From positions 18,591-82,590 of the forward strand of contig SVRP01000002.1 in assembly GCA_015064735.1 (NCBI GenBank): 64,000 bases of DNA. Reading direction: 5' to 3'. Shown here in pieces: positions 17,370-27,105 of the stretch (position 1 is the stretch's first letter; each line of letters starts with the position of its first letter). The notes beneath the pieces were generated by a model. It was not told where the DNA came from and did no database searches. It was given only the letters and a program-made list of their open reading frames with translations. Position numbers and translations under genes: made by a program. Source of the stretch: Oscillospiraceae bacterium (GTDB lineage: Bacteria > Bacillota > Clostridia > Oscillospirales > CAG-272).

Positions 17370-17402
17370 TTAATAAATGACATATAAAGGGAGAAAGAGA
17401 AA

Positions 17403-18443
17403 ATGAAAAGCTTTAGCGAAAGTTACAAGGCGGCAGGTGTTGACATCACAGCCGGCTACAAATCGGTTGAGTTAATGAAAGCTCATATCGCAAGAACCCG
17501 AAATGAGGGGTGCCTTGATGATGTCGGAGGTTTTGGAGGTTGCTTTGGTCTTCCTCTCGGAATCGAAAATCCCGTACTTGTATCAGGAACTGACGGTTGC
17601 GGAACAAAGGTGAAGATGGCTATACTTATGGACAAGCACGATACAATAGGAATAGATGCCGTTGCTATGTGTGTCAACGACATTATTTGCTGTGGCGCGA
17701 GACCTCTGTTTTTCCTTGATTATATAGCTTGCGGAAAGAATATTCCCGAGAAAATAGCCGCTATCGTTGGCGGTGTTGCGGAAGGATGCGTTCAGTCCGG
17801 AGCGGCTCTCATCGGCGGTGAGACTGCCGAACATCCCGGTATGATGCCTGAGAATGAATATGACCTTGCCGGTTTTGCAGTTGGAATCGTTGATAAGAAT
17901 AAAATACTTGACAACACCAAGACCGAGGAGGGGGACGTTGTTATTGCTCTTGCTTCAAGCGGAATCCATTCAAACGGATTTTCTCTTGTAAGAAAGGTAT
18001 TCGATATAGACAACAATCCCGATACGCTTTACGTTCCTTGCGAAGCTCTTGGCGGCGCAAGCATAGCAGAAACTCTTCTCACTCCTACCAAGATATACGT
18101 TAAGAGTGTTCTTGCTCTTCTTGAAAAGGTAAACGTAAAGGGAATCAGCCATATCACGGGAGGCGGATTCTACGAAAACATACCGAGAGCTCTTCCCAAG
18201 GGATATACCGCAAAGATAGACAGAAGCGCGGTTAAAGTTCTTCCTATTTTCGAGCTTATTGCAAAGACAGGCAACATTCCCGAGAGAGACATGTTCAACA
18301 CTTATAATATGGGCGTTGGTATGAGCATAACCGTTCCTGCAAATGAGGTCGATACGGCACTTGAGATTCTTAAGGCTTGCGGCGAGGATGCGTACGTTAT
18401 CGGTGAGATTGTCAAGTCTGATGAGGGTGTTATCCTTTACTGA
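17403..18443 (+). CDS. purM: Phosphoribosylformylglycinamidine cyclo-ligase PurM (AIR synthetase)
   Basis: PurM closes the imidazole ring, converting FGAM to AIR with ATP. The family pattern is clear: VSGTDGCGTKVKMA, the GIDAVAMCVNDI segment, LIGGETAEHPGMM and HITGGGFYENIPRALP. 346 residues is the standard length. The ATG follows GGGAGAAAGAG. It is the second gene of the pur operon, 33 bases after purE and 15 before purN. Nothing unusual is seen in the active-site segments. Confidence 0.97.
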   Translation: MKSFSESYKAAGVDITAGYKSVELMKAHIARTRNEGCLDDVGGFGGCFGLPLGIENPVLVSGTDGCGTKVKMAILMDKHDTIGIDAVAMCVNDIICCGARPLFFLDYIACGKNIPEKIAAIVGGVAEGCVQSGAALIGGETAEHPGMMPENEYDLAGFAVGIVDKNKILDNTKTEEGDVVIALASSGIHSNGFSLVRKVFDIDNNPDTLYVPCEALGGASIAETLLTPTKIYVKSVLALLEKVNVKGISHITGGGFYENIPRALPKGYTAKIDRSAVKVLPIFELIAKTGNIPERDMFNTYNMGVGMSITVPANEVDTALEILKACGEDAYVIGEIVKSDEGVILY

Positions 18444-18458
18444 TAAAGGAGGCTCCAT

Positions 18459-19085
18459 ATGAAATCTAACGATAAAATAAAGGTTGCCGTTCTCGTATCG
18501 GGAGGGGGAACCAATCTACAAGCTATCATCGATGCTGAGGCGGCAGGAATAATCAAACACGGTACCGTTAGTCTTGTTATTTCTAACAATCCAAATGCGT
18601 ACGCTCTTGCAAGAGCGGCTAACGCGGGGATTTCAACGGTTGTTATTTCAAGCAAGGAATACAAGGAACAAGATGTGTTTGAGGAAAAGCTTATAAACAC
18701 ACTTAAAGAAAACGGAATAGAACTTATAGTCCTTGCCGGCTTTATGCGCATTTTGAGTGAGAAATTCACATCAAGATATTCCAGAAGAATTATAAACGTT
18801 CACCCGTCTCTTATTCCATCGTTTTGTGGAAAAGGATACTATGGGTTAAAGGTTCACGAGGCAGCGTTAGCATACGGAGTTAAGGTAACCGGTGCCACCG
18901 TTCACTTTGTAAATGAAATTCCCGACGGCGGTGAGATTATTCTTCAAAAGAGCGTTTACATTAAAAAAGGCGAGTCCGCAGAAAGTCTTCAGCAAAGAGT
19001 TATGAGACAGGCTGAATGGAAGATACTTCCCAAGGCACTTGAACTTGTCTCAAAGGAAATGTTGTCAGAAAAGAAAGGAAAATAA
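18459..19085 (+). CDS. purN: Phosphoribosylglycinamide formyltransferase PurN
   Basis: PurN transfers formyl from 10-formyl-tetrahydrofolate to GAR. The N-terminal phosphate loop VSGGGTNLQAI, the FMRILS segment and the catalytic INVHPSLIPSF with Asn and His are present, as is the later GATVHFVNEIPDGG with the active-site Asp. At 208 residues it is slightly longer than average but normal. RBS AAAGGAGG precedes the ATG. It sits in the purine operon under a riboswitch that reports low formyl-folate, which fits its co-substrate. Confidence 0.97.
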   Translation: MKSNDKIKVAVLVSGGGTNLQAIIDAEAAGIIKHGTVSLVISNNPNAYALARAANAGISTVVISSKEYKEQDVFEEKLINTLKENGIELIVLAGFMRILSEKFTSRYSRRIINVHPSLIPSFCGKGYYGLKVHEAALAYGVKVTGATVHFVNEIPDGGEIILQKSVYIKKGESAESLQQRVMRQAEWKILPKALELVSKEMLSEKKGK

Positions 19086-19086
19086 A

Positions 19087-19806
19087 ATGAGCATTTACGA
19101 TATTAATTGTATTGGAAAGCTATTGAATGAAAATACATATCCCGGAAGAGGAATTGTTATAGGTAAGACTCCCAACGGTAAAAAAGCAGTTTTTGCTTAC
19201 TTCATTATGGGAAGAAGTGAAAACAGCAGAAACAGAATATTTATTGAAAACGGTGATGACGTCGTTATACATCCCTTTGACGCTTCAAAGGTGGAGGATC
19301 CTTCCTTGATTATTTATTCTCCTATACGCAAGCTCGGCAACAAGCTTATTGTTACTAACGGAGATCAGACGGATACCGTATATGACGGACTTGTTGTAGG
19401 TAAGAGCTTTGAAGAAGCACTTCGCTCCCGTTGCTTTGAGCCTGATGCGCCCAACTTCACTCCCAGAATAAGCGGAATTCTTGATTTCGCTGATGCTGAT
19501 TTTACCTACAAAATGAGTATTCTTAAGAGCGGAGACGAAAAGGGAAGTGTGTGCAACCGTTATACATTTGAATATAATCCTATTAACGGTCTTGGACATT
19601 TCATTCACACCTACAACTGCGACGGAAATCCCATTCCCACTTTCACGGGAGAGCCCGAGCGCGTTGCAATGGTTGATGATATAGATGAATATACGAACAT
19701 TCTCTGGAAAAATCTTAATGAAAAGAACAAGATATCTCTTTATGTAAGATATATTGATCTTGAGACCGGTAAGACAGAAAACAGAATGATAAATAAGAAT
19801 GCTTGA
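19087..19806 (+). CDS. purO: IMP cyclohydrolase, PurO-type
   Basis: 239 residues from the ATG at 19087 (RBS AAAGGA; the ORF track start lies inside purN). The sequence begins SIYDINCIGKLLNENTYPGRG and has YFIMGRSENSRNR, the pattern I associate with the archaeal-type IMP cyclohydrolase family rather than with the PurH cyclohydrolase domain. It would close the second ring, FAICAR to IMP. Its place directly before a separate AICAR formyltransferase gene strongly supports this, since together the two replace bifunctional PurH. The family name rests on recall and context. Confidence 0.85.
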   Translation: MSIYDINCIGKLLNENTYPGRGIVIGKTPNGKKAVFAYFIMGRSENSRNRIFIENGDDVVIHPFDASKVEDPSLIIYSPIRKLGNKLIVTNGDQTDTVYDGLVVGKSFEEALRSRCFEPDAPNFTPRISGILDFADADFTYKMSILKSGDEKGSVCNRYTFEYNPINGLGHFIHTYNCDGNPIPTFTGEPERVAMVDDIDEYTNILWKNLNEKNKISLYVRYIDLETGKTENRMINKNA

Positions 19807-19815
19807 GGTGAAATA

Positions 19816-21000
19816 ATGAAAGAATTTGAATTGAAATACGGCTGTAATCCCAACCAAAAGCCTGCTAAAATTTTTATGAGCAATGACAAGGAGCTTCCCA
19901 TAGAGATCCTTTCCGGAAAGCCCGGTTATATCAATTTTCTTGATGCGTTTAACAGCTGGCAGCTCGTTAAGGAGCTTAAGGAAGCAACGGGAATGCCTTG
20001 CGCAACTTCTTTTAAGCACGTAAGCCCTACGTCCGCAGCGGTTGGTTTGCCTCTGTCTGATACTCTTAAAAAGGCTTGTTTTGTTGACGATATAGAGGGG
20101 CTTGATGAGTCTCCAATTGCTTGTGCATACGCAAGAGCAAGAGGAACCGACAGAATGTCCTCTTTCGGAGACTGGGTAGCTCTCAGCGACGTATGTGATA
20201 AAACCACAGCCCTTATTCTTAAGAGAGAGGTTTCCGATGGAATCATTGCTCCCGGTTATACCGATGAGGCTCTTGAAATTCTTAAGTCTAAGAGAAAGGG
20301 TAATTACAACATTGTAAAGATCGACGCTGACTATACCCCCGATCCCGTAGAGCATAAGCAGGTTTTCGGAATCACCTTTGAGCAGGGAAGAAACAACTTT
20401 GAAATAAACAAAGAGCTTCTTTCCAATATCGTTACCGATAATAAAGAACTTCCCGAAAGCGCGGCACTTGACCTTATTATATCTCTCATTACTCTTAAGT
20501 ACACACAGTCTAACTCCGTATGCTTTGCGTACAACGGACAGGCAATCGGTGTTGGCGCGGGACAGCAGTCGAGAATTCACTGTACTCGTCTTGCAGGAAA
20601 CAAAGCGGATATATGGCACTTAAGACAGCATCCAAAGGTTTTGGCACTTCCTTTCCTTGATACTCTCGGTCGTCCCGACAGAGATAATACAATAGACGTA
20701 TATATTTCCGATGAGTGTGATGACGTTCTTGCCGAAGGCAGATGGCAGAATTATTTCAAGGAAAAGCCTGAAGCACTTACAGCAGAAGAGAAGAAGGAGT
20801 ACCTTTCCAAGATAACCGGTGTTTCTGTAGGAAGTGATGCATTCTTCCCCTTCGGCGATAACATCGAAAGAGCAAGAAAGAGCGGTGTTACCTACATCGC
20901 GGAGCCCGGCGGTTCCATTCGTGACGATAACGTTATCGAGGTATGTAACAACTACGGTATGGTTATGTGCTTCACCGGTATGCGCTTGTTCCACCACTAA
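19816..21000 (+). CDS. Stand-alone AICAR formyltransferase
   Basis: 394 residues similar to the AICAR transformylase half of PurH: ELKYGCNPNQKPAK at the start, SFKHVSPTSAAVGLP with the catalytic Lys-His pair, and QQSRIHCTRLA later. It lacks the N-terminal MGS-like IMP cyclohydrolase domain of normal PurH (about 520 residues in full), so only formyl transfer from 10-formyl-tetrahydrofolate to AICAR is expected. The cyclohydrolase role falls to the neighbouring PurO. RBS GAGGTG, gap of 9 bases to purO. The separate form is known in some Clostridia and related groups. Confidence 0.9.
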   Translation: MKEFELKYGCNPNQKPAKIFMSNDKELPIEILSGKPGYINFLDAFNSWQLVKELKEATGMPCATSFKHVSPTSAAVGLPLSDTLKKACFVDDIEGLDESPIACAYARARGTDRMSSFGDWVALSDVCDKTTALILKREVSDGIIAPGYTDEALEILKSKRKGNYNIVKIDADYTPDPVEHKQVFGITFEQGRNNFEINKELLSNIVTDNKELPESAALDLIISLITLKYTQSNSVCFAYNGQAIGVGAGQQSRIHCTRLAGNKADIWHLRQHPKVLALPFLDTLGRPDRDNTIDVYISDECDDVLAEGRWQNYFKEKPEALTAEEKKEYLSKITGVSVGSDAFFPFGDNIERARKSGVTYIAEPGGSIRDDNVIEVCNNYGMVMCFTGMRLFHH

Positions 21001-21023
21001 TAAAACCTGCGAGGTCTGTATAT

Positions 21024-22289
21024 ATGAAAATAATGGTAGTAGGTGGCGGCGGAAGAGAGCATGCCATCATTAAAAAAATTAAGCAAAGTCCTGCAGTTGA
21101 AGAGATTTACGTTCTTCCCGGAAATGCCGGAATGAATAAAGATGCTGTGTGTGTTAATATCGGAGCAAAGGATCTCGACGGCATTGTAAATTTTGCAAAG
21201 GAAAACAAGATCGATTACGCTATCGTAGCTCCCGATGATCCTCTTGTACTCGGAGCTGTTGACAGATTAAACGAAATTGGTATCCCTTGTTTTGGACCTA
21301 AAGCTAATGCTGCAATAATAGAGGGAAGTAAGATCTTTTCCAAAAATCTTATGAAGAAGTACGGAATCCCTACTGCAGGATATGAAGTTTTTACCGAAAT
21401 GGAGCCTGCGCTCAAGTATCTCGATAGCTCATCGTATCCTACGGTAATAAAGGCTGACGGTCTTGCACTCGGTAAGGGTGTGGTTATTGCAATGAATAAG
21501 GAAGAAGCCATTGACGCGGTCAAATCAATGATGGAGGATCGCATGTTTGGAGATAGTGGAAGCCGCGTTGTTATAGAGGAATTTCTCACAGGTCCCGAGG
21601 TATCTGTCCTTGCATTTACCGACGGAAAGACTGTTGTTCCTATGATTTCGTCTATGGACCATAAGAGAGCCCTTGATAACGACGAAGGACTTAACACAGG
21701 AGGAATGGGAACTGTTGCTCCCAATCCTTACTATACCAGCGATGTGGCAGAGCAGTGCATGAAGGATATTTTCCTTCCAACTATAAATGCAATGAATTCC
21801 GAGGGACGTACTTTCAAGGGGTGCTTGTATTTCGGTTTGATGTTGACACCCAAGGGACCTAAGGTAATCGAATACAATTGCCGTTTCGGTGATCCTGAAA
21901 CTCAGGTCGTTCTTCCGTTGCTTGAAAGCGATCTTCTTGAGATTATGATGGCATGTACAAACGGAACACTTACCACCGACATGGTTAAGTTTTCAGATAA
22001 GCATGCGTGCTGTGTAATCATGGCATCGGGGGGATATCCTAAGTCCTATAAGAGCGGCTTCGAAATTACCGCCGAGGACGGTATGACCGCAGATATCTAT
22101 TTTGCCGGAGCAAAAGAGACTGACGGCAAGCTTGTAACCGCAGGCGGACGTGTTCTCGGTGTAACCGCGGTTGATAAGGATCTTGAATCCGCAATTGCAA
22201 AGGCTTATGAAAACGTTAAAAAAGTTAACTTTGAGGGTGCACATTACCGCAAAGATATCGGTAAAAGAGCAATGGCTGCATCTAAATAA
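21024..22289 (+). CDS. purD: Phosphoribosylamine-glycine ligase PurD
   Basis: PurD (GAR synthetase) is an ATP-grasp enzyme that joins glycine to phosphoribosylamine. It starts MKIMVVGGGGREHAI, with the ATP-grasp segments VIKADGLALGKGV, LNTGGMGTVAPNP and IEYNCRFGDPETQ. The ATG at 21024 (10 bases after CGAGG) is preferred to the ORF track start at 20967, which lies within the preceding gene. This gives 421 residues, the usual size. It lies between the AICAR formyltransferase and purL genes in the pur operon. Confidence 0.97.
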   Translation: MKIMVVGGGGREHAIIKKIKQSPAVEEIYVLPGNAGMNKDAVCVNIGAKDLDGIVNFAKENKIDYAIVAPDDPLVLGAVDRLNEIGIPCFGPKANAAIIEGSKIFSKNLMKKYGIPTAGYEVFTEMEPALKYLDSSSYPTVIKADGLALGKGVVIAMNKEEAIDAVKSMMEDRMFGDSGSRVVIEEFLTGPEVSVLAFTDGKTVVPMISSMDHKRALDNDEGLNTGGMGTVAPNPYYTSDVAEQCMKDIFLPTINAMNSEGRTFKGCLYFGLMLTPKGPKVIEYNCRFGDPETQVVLPLLESDLLEIMMACTNGTLTTDMVKFSDKHACCVIMASGGYPKSYKSGFEITAEDGMTADIYFAGAKETDGKLVTAGGRVLGVTAVDKDLESAIAKAYENVKKVNFEGAHYRKDIGKRAMAASK

Positions 22290-22304
22290 AATATAGGAGT
22301 AAAT

Positions 22305-25300
22305 ATGGTTTACAGAGTTTATGTTGAAAAGAAAAAGGAGCTTGCAAACGAAGCACGCAATCTTTTCAATGAAGTAAGAAATCTTCTTTTTATAAACAAT
22401 CTTGAGGATTTGCGTTTGCTTAACCGCTATGACGTTGAAAATATCGACAAGCCCTTGTTCGATTATGCGGTAAATACCGTATTTTCCGAGCCTCAGCTTG
22501 ATATAGTAACGTATGAGCTTCCCAAGGATAACGCAACAGTTTTTGCTGTTGAATATCTTCCCGGTCAGTTCGATCAGAGAGCCGATTCCGCAGCTCAGTG
22601 TATTCAGCTTTTTTCTCAGGGAGAACGTCCTACCGTAAGAACCGCGAGAATTTACATTCTTTACGGTGCTCTTTCCGACGCAGAAATAAATGCAATCAAG
22701 AAGTATGTTATCAACCCCGTAGAAAGCCGCGAGGCTTCACTCGATACTGTTGAAACTCTTGCTGTCTCTTATGATATTCCTACGACAGTAAAGACACTTG
22801 AGGGATTTATAGATCTTGATGAAAACGGTCTTGCTGATTTCGTTAAGTCCTACGGTCTTGCAATGGATATTGATGATATTCGTTTCTGCAGAGATTATTT
22901 CAGAAGTGAAAAGAGAGACCCTACCATTACCGAGATCAGAATGATCGATACATACTGGTCCGACCACTGCCGTCATACCACTTTCCTCACAACCATTGAT
23001 AACGTAAGGTTTGAGGATGAACAGCTTGCAAAGGCTTACGATGAATATGTGGCGACAAGAAAGGCACTCGGCAGAACGAAGCCTATCAATCTTATGGATA
23101 TCGCAACTCTTGCGGTAAGACATCTCAAGAAGGAAGGCTTGCTTCCTCGTCTTGATGAATCCGAAGAGATTAATGCATGTACGGTTAAGATTAAGGTTGA
23201 TGTTAACGGCGAGGAACAGGATTGGCTGTTGCTCTTCAAGAACGAGACACATAACCATCCTACCGAGATAGAGCCTTTTGGCGGTGCTGCTACCTGTATC
23301 GGTGGAGCGATAAGAGACCCCCTTTCGGGAAGATCATACGTTTATGCAGCAATGCGTGTAACCGGTGCGGCAGACCCGAGAAAGCCTGTTGACCAGACTA
23401 TTCCCGGCAAGCTTCCCCAGAGAAAGATCGTAACGACCGCAGCTGCAGGATATTCGTCTTACGGTAACCAGATAGGACTTGCTACCGGTCAGGTTGACGA
23501 AATATATCACGACGGATACGTTGCAAAGCGTATGGAAATTGGTGCGGTTATTGCGGCGGCTCCCGCTAAGAACGTAAGACGTGAGGTTCCCGAGGACGGC
23601 GATATCGTTATTCTTCTTGGCGGAAGAACAGGTAGAGACGGTTGTGGAGGAGCAACAGGCTCGTCCAAGTCCCATACTCTCGAATCTCTTGAATCCTGCG
23701 GTGCAGAGGTTCAGAAGGGAAATGCACCCGAAGAAAGAAAACTTCAGAGACTTTTCAGGAATCCAGAAGCCTCTGCTATGATCAAACGTTGTAACGACTT
23801 TGGCGCAGGCGGTGTTTCTGTTGCTATCGGCGAACTTGCAGACGGTCTTTATATCGACCTTAATGCTGTACCCAAGAAATATGACGGTCTTGACGGAACA
23901 GAGCTTGCTATAAGCGAATCTCAGGAGAGAATGGCTGTTGTTGTCGAGAAGCAGGACGTTGAAAGATTCATTGCTCTTGCAGGAAAGGAAAACCTTGAAG
24001 CTACTGTTGTTGCACACGTAACCGCGGAGCCAAGACTCGTAATGAACTGGAACGGTCAGACGATCGTAAATATATCCAGAGAATTCCTTAACTCTAACGG
24101 CGCTGAAAAGCATATCGACATAGTTGCGGCTAAGCCCGAGCCCTTTAAGAAGGAGGTTAACGGAAGCTTTACCGACATGGCAAAGGCTCTTGCAACAGAC
24201 CTTAACGTATGTTCCAAGAGAGGTCTTGTAGAGCGTTTTGACTCTACTATCGGTGCGGGTACTGTTACGATGCCTTATGGCGGTAAGAATCAGAGCACTC
24301 CTTCTCAGGTTATGGTTAATAAGGTTTCTGTTGAAGGCGCAGTTACCGATACTTGTTCCTTTATGGCGTGGGGATATAATCCTTTTATTGCTGAAAAGAG
24401 CCCCTACCACAGTGCATATCTCGCTGTTGTTGAGTCTGTTTCTAAGCTTATTGCCGGCGGCGCTGAATTTAAGGATGTTTATCTTACGTTCCAGGAATAC
24501 TTTGAAAAACCTCTTAAGGATCCTAAGCGTTGGGGAAAGCCTTTGTCCGCTCTCCTTGGCGCGTTTATGGCACAGAAGGATTTTGGAATCGGTGCTATCG
24601 GCGGCAAGGACTCCATGAGTGGAAGCTTTGAGAAAATTGATGTTCCTCCTACACTCGTTTCCTTTGCGGTTACCACAGGTAAGGTTGATCATGTTGTAAC
24701 TCAGGAATTCAAATCTGCGGGACACAATGTATATATCCTTAAGCCTGAATATACGAACGACGGACTTCCTTGCGCAAAGTCGCAGATAGCCCTCTATGAT
24801 AAGGTCTACGGACTCGTTAAGAGCGGAAAGGCAGTTGCTGTTTATACGCCTACATACGGCGGTATTGCCGAGGGCGTTATGAAGATGTGCTTCGGTAACG
24901 ATATTGGATTTAAGTATGACACAAATCTCTCACTTGACGACATCTTTGGATATAATTACGGCGCATTTATCGTTGAAGCTGCTGACGGATGTGAGCTTGA
25001 TGAGACAAAGCTTGGTGTAACTACAGCTGAATGTGAGATCGCATGCGGCGAGGAAAAGGTATGCCTTAAGAGTATCTATACCGATTACGAGAATACTCTC
25101 GAGGGCGTTTATCCCACCAATGCGGCTGAATCCGATAAGGAGATCCCTGCATTCTCTTACGATAAGAAGAGCCGAGTTGCACCTGCAATACTTTGCAAGA
25201 AGCCCAAGGTGCTTATCCCTGTATTCCCCGGAACAAACTGCGAATACGATACTCAGAAGGCATTTATTAAGGCAGGTGCTGACGCTGAGATATTCGTTAT

Positions 25301-26000
25301 AAACAATCTTTCTTCCGCAGGAATTACAGAGTCTGTAAACGCTTTCGCACAGAAAGCAAGCGACGCACAGATAATCTTCATTCCCGGTGGTTTCTCGGGC
25401 GGAGATGAGCCTGACGGTTCAGGTAAGTTTATTACCGCATTCTTCCGCAACGGAGCGATAAAGGAAGAGGTTAACAAGCTTCTTAAGGTTAGAAAGGGAC
25501 TTATGTGCGGTATCTGTAACGGATTCCAGGCAATAATCAAGCTTGGTCTGGTTCCTTACGGTGAGATCATTGATACCGACGAAAACTGTCCTACCTTGAC
25601 GTTTAACAGTATCGGTCGCCATCAGTCCAGAATCGTTCGTACGAGAATTGCATCGAATATGTCTCCTTGGCTTGCAAAGACCGAGGTTGGCGATATTCAC
25701 TGCGTACCGATCTCTCACGGAGAAGGAAGATTCCTTGCATCTGATGAGCTTATTATGCAGCTTGCAAAGAACGGACAGATCGCAACTCAGTACGTTGATC
25801 TTGATGGCAAGCCTACCTCTGACATTCTTTATAATCCCAATAACTCTTGCTTTGCAATCGAGGGTATTACGTCTCCTGACGGTCTCGTATTCGGTAAGAT
25901 GGGACACTCGGAGCGTTACGACAACGGTCTTTATAAGAATGTTCCCGGTAACTATGAGAACAAGATGTTTGAGGCTGCTGTTGAATATTTCAATAAGTAA
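22305..26000 (+). CDS. purL: Phosphoribosylformylglycinamidine synthase, single-chain PurL
   Basis: 1231 residues. The synthetase half has DTYWSDHCRHTTF, NETHNHPTEIEPFGGAAT and the FGIGAIGGKDSMSG segment. The C-terminal glutamine amidotransferase domain (about 965-1231) has VFPGTNCEYDT, the nucleophile in MCGICNGFQ and a late SHGEGRF histidine. This is the long one-chain form used by many Clostridia instead of separate PurS, PurQ and PurL. It makes FGAM from FGAR, glutamine and ATP. It is the last gene of the operon, 15 bases after purD, followed by a strong terminator. purF, purC and purB are not in the window. Confidence 0.97.
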   Translation: MVYRVYVEKKKELANEARNLFNEVRNLLFINNLEDLRLLNRYDVENIDKPLFDYAVNTVFSEPQLDIVTYELPKDNATVFAVEYLPGQFDQRADSAAQCIQLFSQGERPTVRTARIYILYGALSDAEINAIKKYVINPVESREASLDTVETLAVSYDIPTTVKTLEGFIDLDENGLADFVKSYGLAMDIDDIRFCRDYFRSEKRDPTITEIRMIDTYWSDHCRHTTFLTTIDNVRFEDEQLAKAYDEYVATRKALGRTKPINLMDIATLAVRHLKKEGLLPRLDESEEINACTVKIKVDVNGEEQDWLLLFKNETHNHPTEIEPFGGAATCIGGAIRDPLSGRSYVYAAMRVTGAADPRKPVDQTIPGKLPQRKIVTTAAAGYSSYGNQIGLATGQVDEIYHDGYVAKRMEIGAVIAAAPAKNVRREVPEDGDIVILLGGRTGRDGCGGATGSSKSHTLESLESCGAEVQKGNAPEERKLQRLFRNPEASAMIKRCNDFGAGGVSVAIGELADGLYIDLNAVPKKYDGLDGTELAISESQERMAVVVEKQDVERFIALAGKENLEATVVAHVTAEPRLVMNWNGQTIVNISREFLNSNGAEKHIDIVAAKPEPFKKEVNGSFTDMAKALATDLNVCSKRGLVERFDSTIGAGTVTMPYGGKNQSTPSQVMVNKVSVEGAVTDTCSFMAWGYNPFIAEKSPYHSAYLAVVESVSKLIAGGAEFKDVYLTFQEYFEKPLKDPKRWGKPLSALLGAFMAQKDFGIGAIGGKDSMSGSFEKIDVPPTLVSFAVTTGKVDHVVTQEFKSAGHNVYILKPEYTNDGLPCAKSQIALYDKVYGLVKSGKAVAVYTPTYGGIAEGVMKMCFGNDIGFKYDTNLSLDDIFGYNYGAFIVEAADGCELDETKLGVTTAECEIACGEEKVCLKSIYTDYENTLEGVYPTNAAESDKEIPAFSYDKKSRVAPAILCKKPKVLIPVFPGTNCEYDTQKAFIKAGADAEIFVINNLSSAGITESVNAFAQKASDAQIIFIPGGFSGGDEPDGSGKFITAFFRNGAIKEEVNKLLKVRKGLMCGICNGFQAIIKLGLVPYGEIIDTDENCPTLTFNSIGRHQSRIVRTRIASNMSPWLAKTEVGDIHCVPISHGEGRFLASDELIMQLAKNGQIATQYVDLDGKPTSDILYNPNNSCFAIEGITSPDGLVFGKMGHSERYDNGLYKNVPGNYENKMFEAAVEYFNK

Positions 26001-26011
26001 ATTTAATAAAA

Positions 26012-26050
26012 AAGAACCAAGGTTGACACTTCAACCTTGGTTCTTTTTCG
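26012..26050. terminator. Bidirectional terminator between purL and the YesL-like gene
   Basis: A perfect 15-base stem (AAGAACCAAGGTTGA with TCAACCTTGGTTCTT) with a 4-base loop. T-rich tails stand on both sides, so it can end transcripts from both strands. Confidence 0.92.
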
Positions 26051-26062
26051 CTTTTTTATATT

Positions 26063-27067
26063 TTATTCATTCTTGGCAGGTTCTTCATCTGAATCGATAT
26101 TGTCATCAAAGGAATTATCATCGGAGCTTTCATCAATGTAAGCTGCCTTGTAAGGAGCGATCATATACTTATCAATTATCGGGTATGCCGCATAAACCGA
26201 AATAAATCCGATAACGGCAACGATATAAAAGAAGGGAAGTATAAGAGGAATGGATATTCCAATAGGTAAAAGAAGAAAAACGAGGAAAATGTGGAAAACT
26301 ATAAGCAGAACAATTCCCAATATCGCTAACAAATTACGTAAAATGCCAAGCACTGAGAATATTAGCGCATTTTTGAGAAGCTTAAAGGTTTTTATATTAA
26401 ACGTAATGAGTATTTGATAAATATAAAAACGCATAAATATGTAGATTATCGATATTGCCAATATAAATCCAAAACGCAAGGATGCACCCGACATCCACAG
26501 AATATATAGGTCATATATCAACATAGCTGAACAAGCAAAGTCGATCATGCCAACAATCAAGCCCTGCTTCCAGTTTTTCTTTATACCGTGAAAATAATCG
26601 GAGAATATAAATACGGCATCACCTCTGTACATGCCTCTTAATACGTAGGCCGCTCCAACGTTTTGCCATCCAAAGGTTATGAATAAGAACAGTGCAAGTA
26701 AGCCTATTCCAATTATCATTCCCGGTGTAAATAATGGCGTTTCTACTTGCTTGCTTACCATATTAAGTTGATCGGTAATTACGGGAGAATCCACAACCTG
26801 CGATATACCGTATAAAGGTGCATATAAGCTATTGGTTGTGTTATATGTAGAAGAACCGAATATTACGATTGCCGCAACCCCTATTATCGGGAATATCTGA
26901 AATAACATTATGAAATTAAGGCGAACAAGCTTACCGAACTTTCTGAACAGTAATTTGAAGAAAAATCCAAGCGTTGGCTTGCGATTTTCGTCTTCATAAA
27001 CACCTTTTCCGTCTCGGTTCAAATCAAAAAGCTTGAACTTTTTTTTCTTCTTTTCATTCTTTTTCAA
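26063..27067 (-). CDS. YesL-like (DUF624-like) membrane protein
   Basis: 334 residues with about six membrane segments. The N-terminal layout (a glycine/aspartate-containing leader, then FFFKLLFRKFGKLVRLN and a first helix ending in IFPIIG) and the later SDYFHGIKKNWKQGL resemble YesL/DUF624 proteins, which often sit near carbohydrate uptake genes but have no proven activity. The C-terminal tail is strongly acidic (SSDDNSFDDNIDSDEE). The only in-frame start is the TTG at 27067, with a poor ribosome binding site; upstream the frame meets a stop within 24 bases. It follows proC by 38 bases, so it is probably the end of the trmH-like/proC operon. Confidence 0.6.
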   Translation of the reverse strand: MKKNEKKKKKFKLFDLNRDGKGVYEDENRKPTLGFFFKLLFRKFGKLVRLNFIMLFQIFPIIGVAAIVIFGSSTYNTTNSLYAPLYGISQVVDSPVITDQLNMVSKQVETPLFTPGMIIGIGLLALFLFITFGWQNVGAAYVLRGMYRGDAVFIFSDYFHGIKKNWKQGLIVGMIDFACSAMLIYDLYILWMSGASLRFGFILAISIIYIFMRFYIYQILITFNIKTFKLLKNALIFSVLGILRNLLAILGIVLLIVFHIFLVFLLLPIGISIPLILPFFYIVAVIGFISVYAAYPIIDKYMIAPYKAAYIDESSDDNSFDDNIDSDEEPAKNE

Positions 27068-27105
27068 TTTTCTGATCTCTTTTCTTTTTTAATTAATTTA
27101 TGTAA

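Noticed and set aside
19285-20619. 444-residue minus-strand ORF across purO and the AICAR formyltransferase gene
   Set aside because: Spans two well-supported plus-strand genes; shadow only.
23334-24725. 463-residue minus-strand ORF inside purL
   Set aside because: Lies wholly within conserved PurL sequence; shadow.
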